Below, piece after piece: positions 32,721 to 40,413 of a DNA stretch of 64,000 nucleotides (positions are counted from its first letter, which is position 1; each line of letters opens with the position of its first letter). Origin of the DNA: Nitrospira sp. (lineage in GTDB: Bacteria; Nitrospirota; Nitrospiria; Nitrospirales; Nitrospiraceae); NCBI GenBank assembly GCA_005116965.1, contig SWDG01000007.1, positions 70,320 through 134,319 of the forward strand, written 5' to 3'. The notes beneath the pieces were generated by a model. It searched no databases. It saw nothing but the letters and a program-made list of their open reading frames with translations, and was not told the DNA's origin. Made by a program: the position numbers and the translations under genes.

Positions 32721-35414
32721 TTATACCTGTTCAATACTCACCCAGATCTGCTTGAACGACGGGACACCAGTCGTGGCATCAACCGACACCGTCATCAAAT
32801 CCTTGACTGGCGGTTCGTTAAAATGCTCCGGAAAAAAACACGTGCCAGGCGCAATGGACTGGTCAGGCTGCACACCAAGCTGAAGGGAGCCTCGATCCGA
32901 GATCAGACGCACCTTCACCCCATCGTGCAGTCCAAGACGTTCCATATCTTGTATGTTCATCCGCAGCTTCCCGGTGTTCGGAGCGATTGTTATAAGCCCA
33001 GACGCTTGCGTCGACAGCTTTCCCGAATGCATCAGCACCTGCCCCATCAACAGCGCAAAAGGCCGTGTGAGTTCCCCTGATAAAGGTGTGGGGCGATAAC
33101 GAGCCTTGACCTCCACCTCATAGCCGGTAGACAAATACTGATCTGGAACAGGCAATACTTGGCGGGGTTGGCCGAGATTGTAGTATCCGGGCAGCAACTT
33201 CATGATCTCGGCCTGAATATCGTTAGACGATTGATATTCCCATTGACATCCCATGGCGTTCGCGAGGGAGGTCATGATGTGCCAGTCCGGTAAGCTCTCT
33301 CCAAGCGGATCCATCGCCTGACGAACGCGAAGGACACGACCTTCGAGGTTCGTAAAGGTGCCCTCCTTTTCCGCGTAGGTACAGGCCGGGAGTGCGAAAT
33401 GAGCCATCTTCGCCGTATCGGTCAAGAAAGGATCTTGCACCACCAGGAGTTCGAGCCGTTCGAGACCAGCACGCACCTCCATCGAAGCCGGCAAGGTCGC
33501 GAGCGGATTTTCGCCGAGCACATACAACGCTTTAATCTGGCCGCTCTTACACCGCTTCAATATTTCAACGAGGTGGGCACTCGATCCGGTCGGAGGAAGC
33601 GGCGCCTCCCATGCTCTAGCAAACCGGTCCCGTGCTGCGGGATCGTCAAACCGAGCTTGCCCAGGGAAAAACTCGGGAGCCACGCCCATATCCACGGCCC
33701 CTTGTTCGTTCGGCTCCTCCGTCACCGTGTTCACACCGCAGCCTGTTCGACCAAGCTTGCCGGTGATCCAGGCCAGATCCATTAGCTTTAAGACGTTTTG
33801 ATAGCCGTTCGTTCGCCTGACAATCCCTTCCGCACAGAGAATGATCGACCTCGTCGATTCTGCAAAAATAGCTACAATTTCGCGAAAGGCATCTACGGAA
33901 AGGCCGGTCTGAGCCGCGAGCCGCTCCAACGACACGTCGGCCACCGCGCTTTTGAGCGCTTCAAACGCGTGGGGGTGTTTTCCAACAGTCTCTTCGTCCA
34001 CAAAATCCTGATCAATGGCCGCTTTGACTAATCCATCGATCACCGCCCCTTCCGTCCCCGGCTTGATCAAAAACGGGTGCGATGCCAACTTCGCCATATT
34101 GGTAATGGCGCTGTCGAGCGTCACCACCTGAGCCTTGTAGACCCGCAGGGCTTCTTTGATTCGCACAGCAGTCAACGGGTTCGTTTCGGTAATATTGGAA
34201 CCGATCAAGATGATGGCTTTCGCTTTCGTCAGATCTTCCCAATCATTCGGCGTCCTTCCCAGTCCAACAGCATGTTTAGAGGCAAGCACAAAGTTCATAT
34301 GGCCATAGCGGGCGCTGCTATCGAGCTGGTTGGTACCAAAAACCGTGCGCATGAGCTTCTGAAACAGATACAACTCTTCATTCGTACAGCGCGCCGTCAC
34401 GAGGCCGGCGATGGCATCGGGTCCGTATTGCCGTTTGATTTCAGTAAAACGGTCTACGAGCAGATCCATCGTGTCCAGCCAAGGTTTCTGCACCAACTGA
34501 CCGCCTTCGCGGACCAGTGGCTGTGTAAGCCGGCTCTTACTATCCAGATTTTCGAACCCAAAACGTCCACGTACGCAGATCCCGCCGTGCCCCTTGGCGG
34601 TTTCTGATCGGTCTCCCCACTTGTTCTTCCAAGATAATGGGGAGGTAACTCGGACCACCTCTTCATCTTTTGTTTCTAGATAGAGTTGGCAACCGTCTCC
34701 GCAGTAATTGCAGGTCGTCGTCGTCGTCTTCATCTGCCACGGTTTATACAGATACTTGGAAAACTTGTTCGTGATGGCGCCAACCGGACAGACCGCTAAA
34801 CAATCTCCGCAGAATTCGCAATCGAGGGCGAGGTCGCCCTTGGCCACGACCTGGTTGAATCCGCCCTTCTTCATGAACTGCAACGCATCGATCATCAACA
34901 CATCCTTGCAAACATTGATGCATTCTGCGCAGGCGATGCAGCGATTCATGTTGAAGTCGAGCACGAGACTGCGGGTATCTTCCGGAATGAGTTTCTGCTT
35001 GGCACTGGCCAGATTTGTCACGCCATGCTGAAAGGCCATATCTTGAAGTTCACAATGGCCGTCCGCATCGCACACTGGACAGTCGAGAGGATGTACAGAC
35101 AGATGTTTCTCGACGGCTTTCTTCCGGGCGAGAAAAAGATCCTCGCCTTCAGTACGAATCACCATTCCCGCCGCCGCCTTGGCAGTACAGGACCGAACAG
35201 GAGCTTTCTTCCCCTCTTGCATGACGAGGCACATCCCGCAAGAGCCGAACGGGTCAAATGTGTAGTGGTAACACATGGCCGGGATGATCTTGCCTGTCAT
35301 CGAGATGACGTCGTACAACGACACGCCGTCCTGTGCCGTGACGGATTTTCCGTCGATGCTCAATTCGATCCTTGCCGCTTCGACGTCTGGATTAGTAGCC
35401 GGCTTTAAACCCAT
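32721..35414 (-). CDS. nuoG: Complex I subunit G (FeS/molybdopterin-oxidoreductase-like)
   Basis: 897 aa. Clusters in order: [2Fe-2S] with C48, C59, C62, C76; His/Cys cluster H108, C112, C115, C121; two ferredoxin-like 4Fe-4S sets C159/162/165/169 and C199/202/205/209; and an extra cluster C235, C238, C242, C280. A formate-dehydrogenase-like molybdopterin domain follows (RCTNEELYLFQKLMRTVFGT). At the position where formate dehydrogenase has a catalytic Cys or Sec (ARLCH-like), this protein has SSARYGHMN, so formate chemistry is not expected. The usual electron-input partners NuoE and NuoF are not encoded between nuoD and nuoG. 85 bp separate it from nuoD. Confidence 0.92.
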   Translation of the reverse strand: MGLKPATNPDVEAARIELSIDGKSVTAQDGVSLYDVISMTGKIIPAMCYHYTFDPFGSCGMCLVMQEGKKAPVRSCTAKAAAGMVIRTEGEDLFLARKKAVEKHLSVHPLDCPVCDADGHCELQDMAFQHGVTNLASAKQKLIPEDTRSLVLDFNMNRCIACAECINVCKDVLMIDALQFMKKGGFNQVVAKGDLALDCEFCGDCLAVCPVGAITNKFSKYLYKPWQMKTTTTTCNYCGDGCQLYLETKDEEVVRVTSPLSWKNKWGDRSETAKGHGGICVRGRFGFENLDSKSRLTQPLVREGGQLVQKPWLDTMDLLVDRFTEIKRQYGPDAIAGLVTARCTNEELYLFQKLMRTVFGTNQLDSSARYGHMNFVLASKHAVGLGRTPNDWEDLTKAKAIILIGSNITETNPLTAVRIKEALRVYKAQVVTLDSAITNMAKLASHPFLIKPGTEGAVIDGLVKAAIDQDFVDEETVGKHPHAFEALKSAVADVSLERLAAQTGLSVDAFREIVAIFAESTRSIILCAEGIVRRTNGYQNVLKLMDLAWITGKLGRTGCGVNTVTEEPNEQGAVDMGVAPEFFPGQARFDDPAARDRFARAWEAPLPPTGSSAHLVEILKRCKSGQIKALYVLGENPLATLPASMEVRAGLERLELLVVQDPFLTDTAKMAHFALPACTYAEKEGTFTNLEGRVLRVRQAMDPLGESLPDWHIMTSLANAMGCQWEYQSSNDIQAEIMKLLPGYYNLGQPRQVLPVPDQYLSTGYEVEVKARYRPTPLSGELTRPFALLMGQVLMHSGKLSTQASGLITIAPNTGKLRMNIQDMERLGLHDGVKVRLISDRGSLQLGVQPDQSIAPGTCFFPEHFNEPPVKDLMTVSVDATTGVPSFKQIWVSIEQV

Positions 35415-35499
35415 GATTCTTCTCCGTGAAAGGAAAAACGAGAACCGTAAAACAAACCCCTGATTTTACCTTTCACCTTGCACATCTCACGCGTCACGT

Positions 35500-36744
35500 T
35501 TATCGGTCACACTCGCCCATCACGATATCGTAGGTCCCGAATATGGTACAGGCATCCGAGATCATATACCCCCTGGCCATGTGATCGAAGGCGCCCATGT
35601 GAATGAACGAAGGGGCTCGAATCTTGAGTCGATAGGGCTTTCCGCCCCCCGTACTGACGATGTAAAAGCCCAGCTCCCCTTTGTGCGCTTCTGTACCGCA
35701 GTAGACTTCGCCCGGTGGAGCATCGAACCCCTGCGAGAAGAGCTTGAACTGTTGGATCATCGCCTCTAGATTTGTAAAGACGCGTTCTTTCGGCGGCAGC
35801 GTCACGCTTGGAACATCCGCCATAACTGGCCCCTCTTGCATCTGCTCCAGACATTGCCGAATGATCTTGACGCTCTCGTAGAGCTCCATCACCCGAATCC
35901 AGTAACGATCGTACGTATCCCCGTTTTTTCCGACAGGCACGCTGAACTCGCACTTTGGATAGGCGCTATAAGGCTCATACTTGCGAAGGTCGTAGTCTAC
36001 GCCGGATCCGCGGAGAACTGGCCCGCTCAGCCCAAAACTGACCGCATCTTCTGCTGAAATCACGGCGACCCCTTTGGTGCGCCCAAGCCAGATGCGGTTT
36101 TTCTCAAGAAACACTTGATATTCATCGATCTTCGGCGGGAAATAGTCGAGAAACTGATTGAGCTTGTCGATCAACGACGGCGTCAAGTCCCGCTCAACCC
36201 CACCGATTCGGTACCAGCTCGTTGTGAGGCGAGCGCCACACAGCTCGTCGAACCAATCAAGCAGGATTTCGCGATCTCGAAAACAGTAAAAAAAGACGGT
36301 CATGGCTCCAATATCAAGCGCCTGGGCGCTCAACCAAAATTGGTGTCCAATGATGCGCTGAACTTCCGCAACGATCGTCCGTAAATATTCAGCTCGTTCC
36401 GGGACCTGTAAATTTAAAAGTTTCTCGACGGCTCGGCAGTAGGCAAAGTTGTTGTACATTGCGCAGACATAGTCGAGTCGATCCGTATGAGGAATGAACT
36501 GATGATACGTGCCGTCTTCGGCAAGCTTTTCTACTCCCCGGTGGAGATACCCCATCACTGGCGTGGACTTCACCAGCCGCTCCCCTTCCAGCTCTAGAAT
36601 TACCTTGAGCACCCCATGGGTACTGGGATGTTGCGGCCCCATATTGAGCAAGAGCTCCTCGGTTCGTAAGGTCGGGAGCGTTTCGCTTTCCGGGTGTTCC
36701 GGGTTGACCTTATAAACAGTGGTTCTTTGATCTTCGAATGCCAT
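35500..36744 (-). CDS. nuoD: Complex I subunit D (49 kDa)
   Basis: 414 aa. Quinone-site subunit with the signature NMGPQHPSTHGVLKVILELE, YLHRGVEKLAE and PHTDRLDYVCAMYNNFAYC. Later motifs are RIGGVERDL, GPVLRGSGVDYDLRKYEPYS and the C-terminal IFGTYDIVMGECDR. Separate from nuoC (stop to start 14 bp), not fused as in E. coli. Peripheral arm at the membrane interface. Confidence 0.96.
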   Translation of the reverse strand: MAFEDQRTTVYKVNPEHPESETLPTLRTEELLLNMGPQHPSTHGVLKVILELEGERLVKSTPVMGYLHRGVEKLAEDGTYHQFIPHTDRLDYVCAMYNNFAYCRAVEKLLNLQVPERAEYLRTIVAEVQRIIGHQFWLSAQALDIGAMTVFFYCFRDREILLDWFDELCGARLTTSWYRIGGVERDLTPSLIDKLNQFLDYFPPKIDEYQVFLEKNRIWLGRTKGVAVISAEDAVSFGLSGPVLRGSGVDYDLRKYEPYSAYPKCEFSVPVGKNGDTYDRYWIRVMELYESVKIIRQCLEQMQEGPVMADVPSVTLPPKERVFTNLEAMIQQFKLFSQGFDAPPGEVYCGTEAHKGELGFYIVSTGGGKPYRLKIRAPSFIHMGAFDHMARGYMISDACTIFGTYDIVMGECDR

Positions 36745-36758
36745 GATGGTAGAGCATC

Positions 36759-37256
36759 CTATCGCGGAACTTCGTCCAGAAAATCAAACGTGTCTCGCCA
36801 ACCTTTGCCGCGAAGTGGGAAATCCTTACGCAACGGGTAGCCTTCGGTATAGTCATCCGGCATGAGAATCCGTCGAAGATCGGGGTGATTTCGAAACCGG
36901 ATACCCATCATGTCGAAGACTTCACGTTCCATGAAATCGGCACCCTTCCAAAGATCCGTCAAGGAATCAACGACACAATCCGATTCAGGCACCCGCGTCT
37001 TCAGTCGGATGCGATGCCGCTTCCGAATCGAGTAGAACTCCCACACCACTTCGAATCGCTCTTCATCGTCAGGCCAATCCACGGAACTCACATGGACGAT
37101 ATAATCGAAATCCATCCCGGGATCGTTGCGCAGAAACTGAGCCACTTCATGAAGTTTGTCTCGCGTAACGGTCACCGCCGCATCACCTCGCCACTCAGCC
37201 AAGCCAGTGACTCCAACCGAAAACGTCTGCTGAATTCGTTGCAGCAATGGATGCAT
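36759..37256 (-). CDS. nuoC: Complex I subunit C (30 kDa)
   Basis: 165 aa. The NuoC/30-kDa signature appears as DLWKGADFMEREVFDMMGIR followed by FRNHPDLRRILMPDDYTEGY, PLRKDFPL. The N-terminal domain includes DYIVHVSSVDWPDDEERFEV. Peripheral-arm scaffold for NuoB and NuoD. It starts 8 bp after nuoB stops. Standard length for an unfused NuoC. Confidence 0.95.
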   Translation of the reverse strand: MHPLLQRIQQTFSVGVTGLAEWRGDAAVTVTRDKLHEVAQFLRNDPGMDFDYIVHVSSVDWPDDEERFEVVWEFYSIRKRHRIRLKTRVPESDCVVDSLTDLWKGADFMEREVFDMMGIRFRNHPDLRRILMPDDYTEGYPLRKDFPLRGKGWRDTFDFLDEVPR

Positions 37257-37264
37257 ACAATGCG

Positions 37265-37792
37265 TCAGACCTTCAGACCGGCCCTAACCTGTTCTGGCTG
37301 AGTCACAAACACACGTTTTTGCATAATACGCTCTTGCAGCTTCAGGATGCCGTCCAAGAGTGCCTCCGGCGTCGGAGGGCAGCCAGGCACATAAATGTCA
37401 ACGGGAACAAATCGATCAACTCCCTGCACGACACTGTAACTGTCATAGATGTTCCCTGACGTGGCGCAGGAACCCATCGCAATCACGTATTTAGGTTCCG
37501 GCATTTGGTCATAAATCTTTCGAATCACCGGTGCCATACGTCGGCACACGGTTCCAGCGACGATCATCAAATCTGACTGCCGCGGCGAGCCACGAAACAC
37601 GCCTGCCCCGAACCGATCCATGTCGTACCGAGAAGAAACAGCTGCCATCATCTCGATGGCGCAGCAAGCGAGCCCAAAGGTCATCGGCCAGAGAGAACCT
37701 TTCCTCGCCCAATTCACGGCTTTTTCCAGAGACCCCGTGATGACGTCCGGAGCTGCGTCTTTCTCATGCCGTCCCAGATGGATTAGTCCCAT
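37265..37792 (-). CDS. nuoB: Complex I subunit B (N2 cluster)
   Basis: 175 aa from the ATG preceded by GAGGG ([12 protein letters not shown]); the longer ORF overlaps nuoA and is rejected. The four cysteines of cluster N2 are visible in [29 protein letters not shown] and [20 protein letters not shown] plus [21 protein letters not shown]2 passes electrons to quinone. It follows nuoA by 7 bp. Confidence 0.96.
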   Translation of the reverse strand: MGLIHLGRHEKDAAPDVITGSLEKAVNWARKGSLWPMTFGLACCAIEMMAAVSSRYDMDRFGAGVFRGSPRQSDLMIVAGTVCRRMAPVIRKIYDQMPEPKYVIAMGSCATSGNIYDSYSVVQGVDRFVPVDIYVPGCPPTPEALLDGILKLQERIMQKRVFVTQPEQVRAGLKV

Positions 37793-37799
37793 ATAACCC

Positions 37800-38183
37800 T
37801 CAGTCCCACTCCAGTGCGCCTTTTCGCCAGGCGTAGACGTAGGCCACAATGAACAAGCCTATAAAAATCATCATTTCAATCAGCCCAATTACCCCAATCT
37901 TGGTGAAGACGACCGCCCACGGGTAGAGGAAGATCACTTCAATGTCGAAGATGACAAACAACATGGCAAAAATGTAATACCGGACAGGAAATGGCATACG
38001 GGCGTCGGAAAATGGTTCAGCTCCACATTCGTAGGTCGATAACTTTTCTGGCTCCGGATACCGGGGCTGCACAAAATAACTTATGAGTAAGGTCGCCACC
38101 CCGAAGGCCAAGGCTACCAAGATAAAGAGAAAGATCGGGAAAAACTTCGTCAGGTAATCAAGAAGAACTTCGGTCTCGGCCAT
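37800..38183 (-). CDS. nuoA: Complex I subunit A
   Basis: 127 aa with three membrane helices ([60 protein letters not shown]). The signature [20 protein letters not shown] and the acidic [11 protein letters not shown] are intact. First gene of the operon, with a TATAAT about 40 bp upstream. It helps form the quinone-coupled part of the membrane arm. Confidence 0.96.
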   Translation of the reverse strand: MAETEVLLDYLTKFFPIFLFILVALAFGVATLLISYFVQPRYPEPEKLSTYECGAEPFSDARMPFPVRYYIFAMLFVIFDIEVIFLYPWAVVFTKIGVIGLIEMMIFIGLFIVAYVYAWRKGALEWD

Positions 38184-38220
38184 TTAGCTTTCTCTCACAA
38201 GGCATTGACCTAAAAAGGAT

Positions 38221-38226
38221 ATTATA
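38221..38226 (-). promoter_or_regulatory. -10 box of the nuo operon
   Basis: A perfect TATAAT on the minus strand, placing the start of transcription about 25-30 nt before the nuoA ATG. No good -35 hexamer is found at 16-18 bp, which may mean an activator is needed. Confidence 0.5.
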
Positions 38227-38669
38227 GATGTGCCGGGTGAAATCTTAGTGCCCCTGTCTCGGGGATAGCAAGCGAACAAAGGACCTAATTCAGGCGGACC
38301 CGAAAGCCCTAGGGAAGGCGGTCTGGCAGCGGAGAGTAGGTTGAGCGGTTACATTCTTGTGACAACTCACGATCAGACACCAAGTGCCGGATCTCTTTCG
38401 CCTTACTCATTACTTCACAAGAAGATGGGCTAGTCTGGGAACTTTCCCATTCAGATTCTAAAGGAGAAAACGCTTTGACCGTTCGCCGCCGATGGATTTG
38501 TGTATCGATTCGCTCCTTCTGGCGGAAACCCATGGAAAGACGCTGACCCTCTTTTTCACTACCATTCATCGGTCAGTCACCATGCCCCGGTCAGATATAG
38601 AATAACAAGATCTCACGTTAGCACTAGAAAGAACGGCCCGTCAAACTCCTACCAATCCAGCTCAAATTC

Positions 38670-38697
38670 TTGACAATACAGCGTCTTTTGCTATGGT
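38670..38697 (+). promoter_or_regulatory. Sigma-70-type promoter of the OmpA-family gene
   Basis: Perfect TTGACA (38670-38675), 16-bp spacer, TATGGT (38692-38697). The gene's AAAAGGA ribosome site and ATG follow at 38717-38736. Confidence 0.65.
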
Positions 38698-38733
38698 TTT
38701 CAAAGCAACACTAGCCTCAAAAGGAATCCACCT

Positions 38734-40296
38734 ATGAAAACCTTCGCCCCTCTCGTCTTGGTCCTGTGTTCAGGAATCGGCGTCTCGCTTGATGAAGCGT
38801 TGGCACAGACACCAGAGATTGATTCCGTCCGGTTTTCAGATGCCGCGCGCGCCTTTTCTCATGGTGCTATCCAGAAAACATCTCCGATCGACGGAACCGT
38901 AAACTTGATAACTGGTGATAATCAGTCGACGGGCAATCGCATGCTGCTTGGCAAGCGCGATTCACTCTATCTCAAGCTCAATAACCCCACTGAGGTAGCA
39001 GTTGGCGATCTTTTCACCGTCTACCGGCGTGTCCGGAAAGTGTTTCACCCAGTGACTAATGAATACCTTGGATTTGTTGTGAATCGGTCGGCGATCGTGA
39101 AGGTGACCGCAGCCGACCATGCTCTCACGACCGTAGAGGCCGTGCACAGCTATGGACCAATTTCCCCCGGGGACCCCGTCATGCGTTTTGTGGCGCCGGC
39201 GCCAGACACCGAGGCAAGCCCTGCGTCGAACATCTCCGACCTGGAGGGTATGATTGTTGAACTCCAGGCCGACCGGACAATGACCCTCGTTTCACAATCA
39301 AATGTTGTGTATGTGGATCGAGGGAGAGAGGACGGACTAAAGACCAGCGATCTCCTCGAGATTCACCGTCACAGTGCCGGACTTCCTCCACGAAAGATCG
39401 GCCAGCTCAGGGTCCTGTCGGCGGAACCCCACACGGCAACTGCCATTATCCTTAAAGCCAATACCCGCGTCTTCAAAGGCGACCGATTCAAGCTCGTTGG
39501 AAACGCGGCACCCCCTACTCAACCAGTAGGCGTCATCCCGGAATCGCCCACAACTCAGGCCAGTCAAACGGTTCCAGCCAATCTGGTAGCCAGCAAGCTG
39601 AAAATACAGGATGCATCAGGACAAAGCCGACTCAACCTTGGGGACCTCGCGAAGTTCCTGCACTACGACTCAGGGGATGCGGCTATTAAGCCTGACAATT
39701 ATAAAGTGCTCGATCAGTTGATTGATTACCTGCACACCAGCAGCGACATGAGGATGATCCGAATCGAGGGCCATGCAGATAACATAGAGATCGGCCCTTC
39801 ACTCAAGTCGCGGTATCCAAGCAATTTGGAATTGTCCAAAGTGCGCGCGCACGGTGTCCTCCGGTATCTTATTGAAAAGGGCGGCGTTGAACCGAAACGG
39901 ATCAGTGCGGTGGGTTTGGGTGATACCAAACCAACTGCTACGAATATGGTGGAAGACGGCCGCACGAAGAATCGCCGTGTAGAAATTCTTCTGTATACTC
40001 CGGATACGGAGACTCCGGCACCTAAACCAGAGATTGAGACTCACATGCAAAAGCCGGAAGGAAGGCTTTCCACTGTGAGTGCTCGTGACGACAACGACCA
40101 GCCGCTTCCCGCTACTACTTCCGTCATGACTGATTCACCTGGCCGAGGGACCATGGCTACGGGCGACTCTCCAGAGACTCCCTCAAAGGATAAGTCAAAT
40201 TCTGCCAATAACCCTGATGAGAGTGGCTCAACATCGCCTGACACAAACAAGAAAGATAATCCTCAGCAGCCAACCGCCGGAACCCAGACGGAATAG
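38734..40296 (+). CDS. Exported OmpA-family protein with long disordered tail
   Basis: 520 aa. A signal peptide ends near ALAQT. An N-terminal half of unknown fold has two short repeat-like modules of a LysM/flagellar-assembly flavour (VAVGDLFTVYRRVRKVFHPV, TSDLLEIHRHSAGLPPRKIG). An OmpA peptidoglycan-binding domain follows at ~305-430: LHYDSGDAAIKPDNYKVLDQ, MIRIEGHADNIE, NLELSKVRAHGVLRYLIEKG, RISAVGLGDTKPTATNMVED and GRTKNRRVEILL. The last ~90 residues are Pro/Thr/Ser/Asp-rich and probably disordered. It likely tethers the outer membrane or a surface structure to peptidoglycan. It has its own promoter and is followed by priA. Confidence 0.85.
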   Translation: MKTFAPLVLVLCSGIGVSLDEALAQTPEIDSVRFSDAARAFSHGAIQKTSPIDGTVNLITGDNQSTGNRMLLGKRDSLYLKLNNPTEVAVGDLFTVYRRVRKVFHPVTNEYLGFVVNRSAIVKVTAADHALTTVEAVHSYGPISPGDPVMRFVAPAPDTEASPASNISDLEGMIVELQADRTMTLVSQSNVVYVDRGREDGLKTSDLLEIHRHSAGLPPRKIGQLRVLSAEPHTATAIILKANTRVFKGDRFKLVGNAAPPTQPVGVIPESPTTQASQTVPANLVASKLKIQDASGQSRLNLGDLAKFLHYDSGDAAIKPDNYKVLDQLIDYLHTSSDMRMIRIEGHADNIEIGPSLKSRYPSNLELSKVRAHGVLRYLIEKGGVEPKRISAVGLGDTKPTATNMVEDGRTKNRRVEILLYTPDTETPAPKPEIETHMQKPEGRLSTVSARDDNDQPLPATTSVMTDSPGRGTMATGDSPETPSKDKSNSANNPDESGSTSPDTNKKDNPQQPTAGTQTE

Positions 40297-40413
40297 CATC
40301 GGACCGAGACGGGGACACGTCGGTATTGGATTCGCCCCCCAAGTGTCTTGTCAAACACCTTCCTCGCCGAGAACGCCGGTGTCCTTCACATTTCCAGACT
40401 GCTAGAATGCGAC

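Larger units (their letters stand above)
38184..38733. other. 550-bp divergent intergenic region between nuoA and the OmpA-family gene
   Basis: It holds the nuo -10 box (38221-38226) and the OmpA-gene promoter (38670-38697). An 86-codon minus-strand ORF at 38309-38569 has no ribosome site or recognisable domain and I do not call it. The length leaves room for regulatory sites, but I see no clear operator palindrome. Confidence 0.5.

Noticed and set aside
32100-33080. 326-codon plus-strand ORF antisense to nuoI and nuoG
   Set aside because: Lies opposite two certain genes; no recognisable motif.
38309-38569. 86-codon minus-strand ORF in the nuoA/OmpA intergenic region
   Set aside because: No ribosome site, polar random-looking product, no domain. 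A 23-codon frame after AAGGAG at 38474 on the plus strand is equally unsupported.
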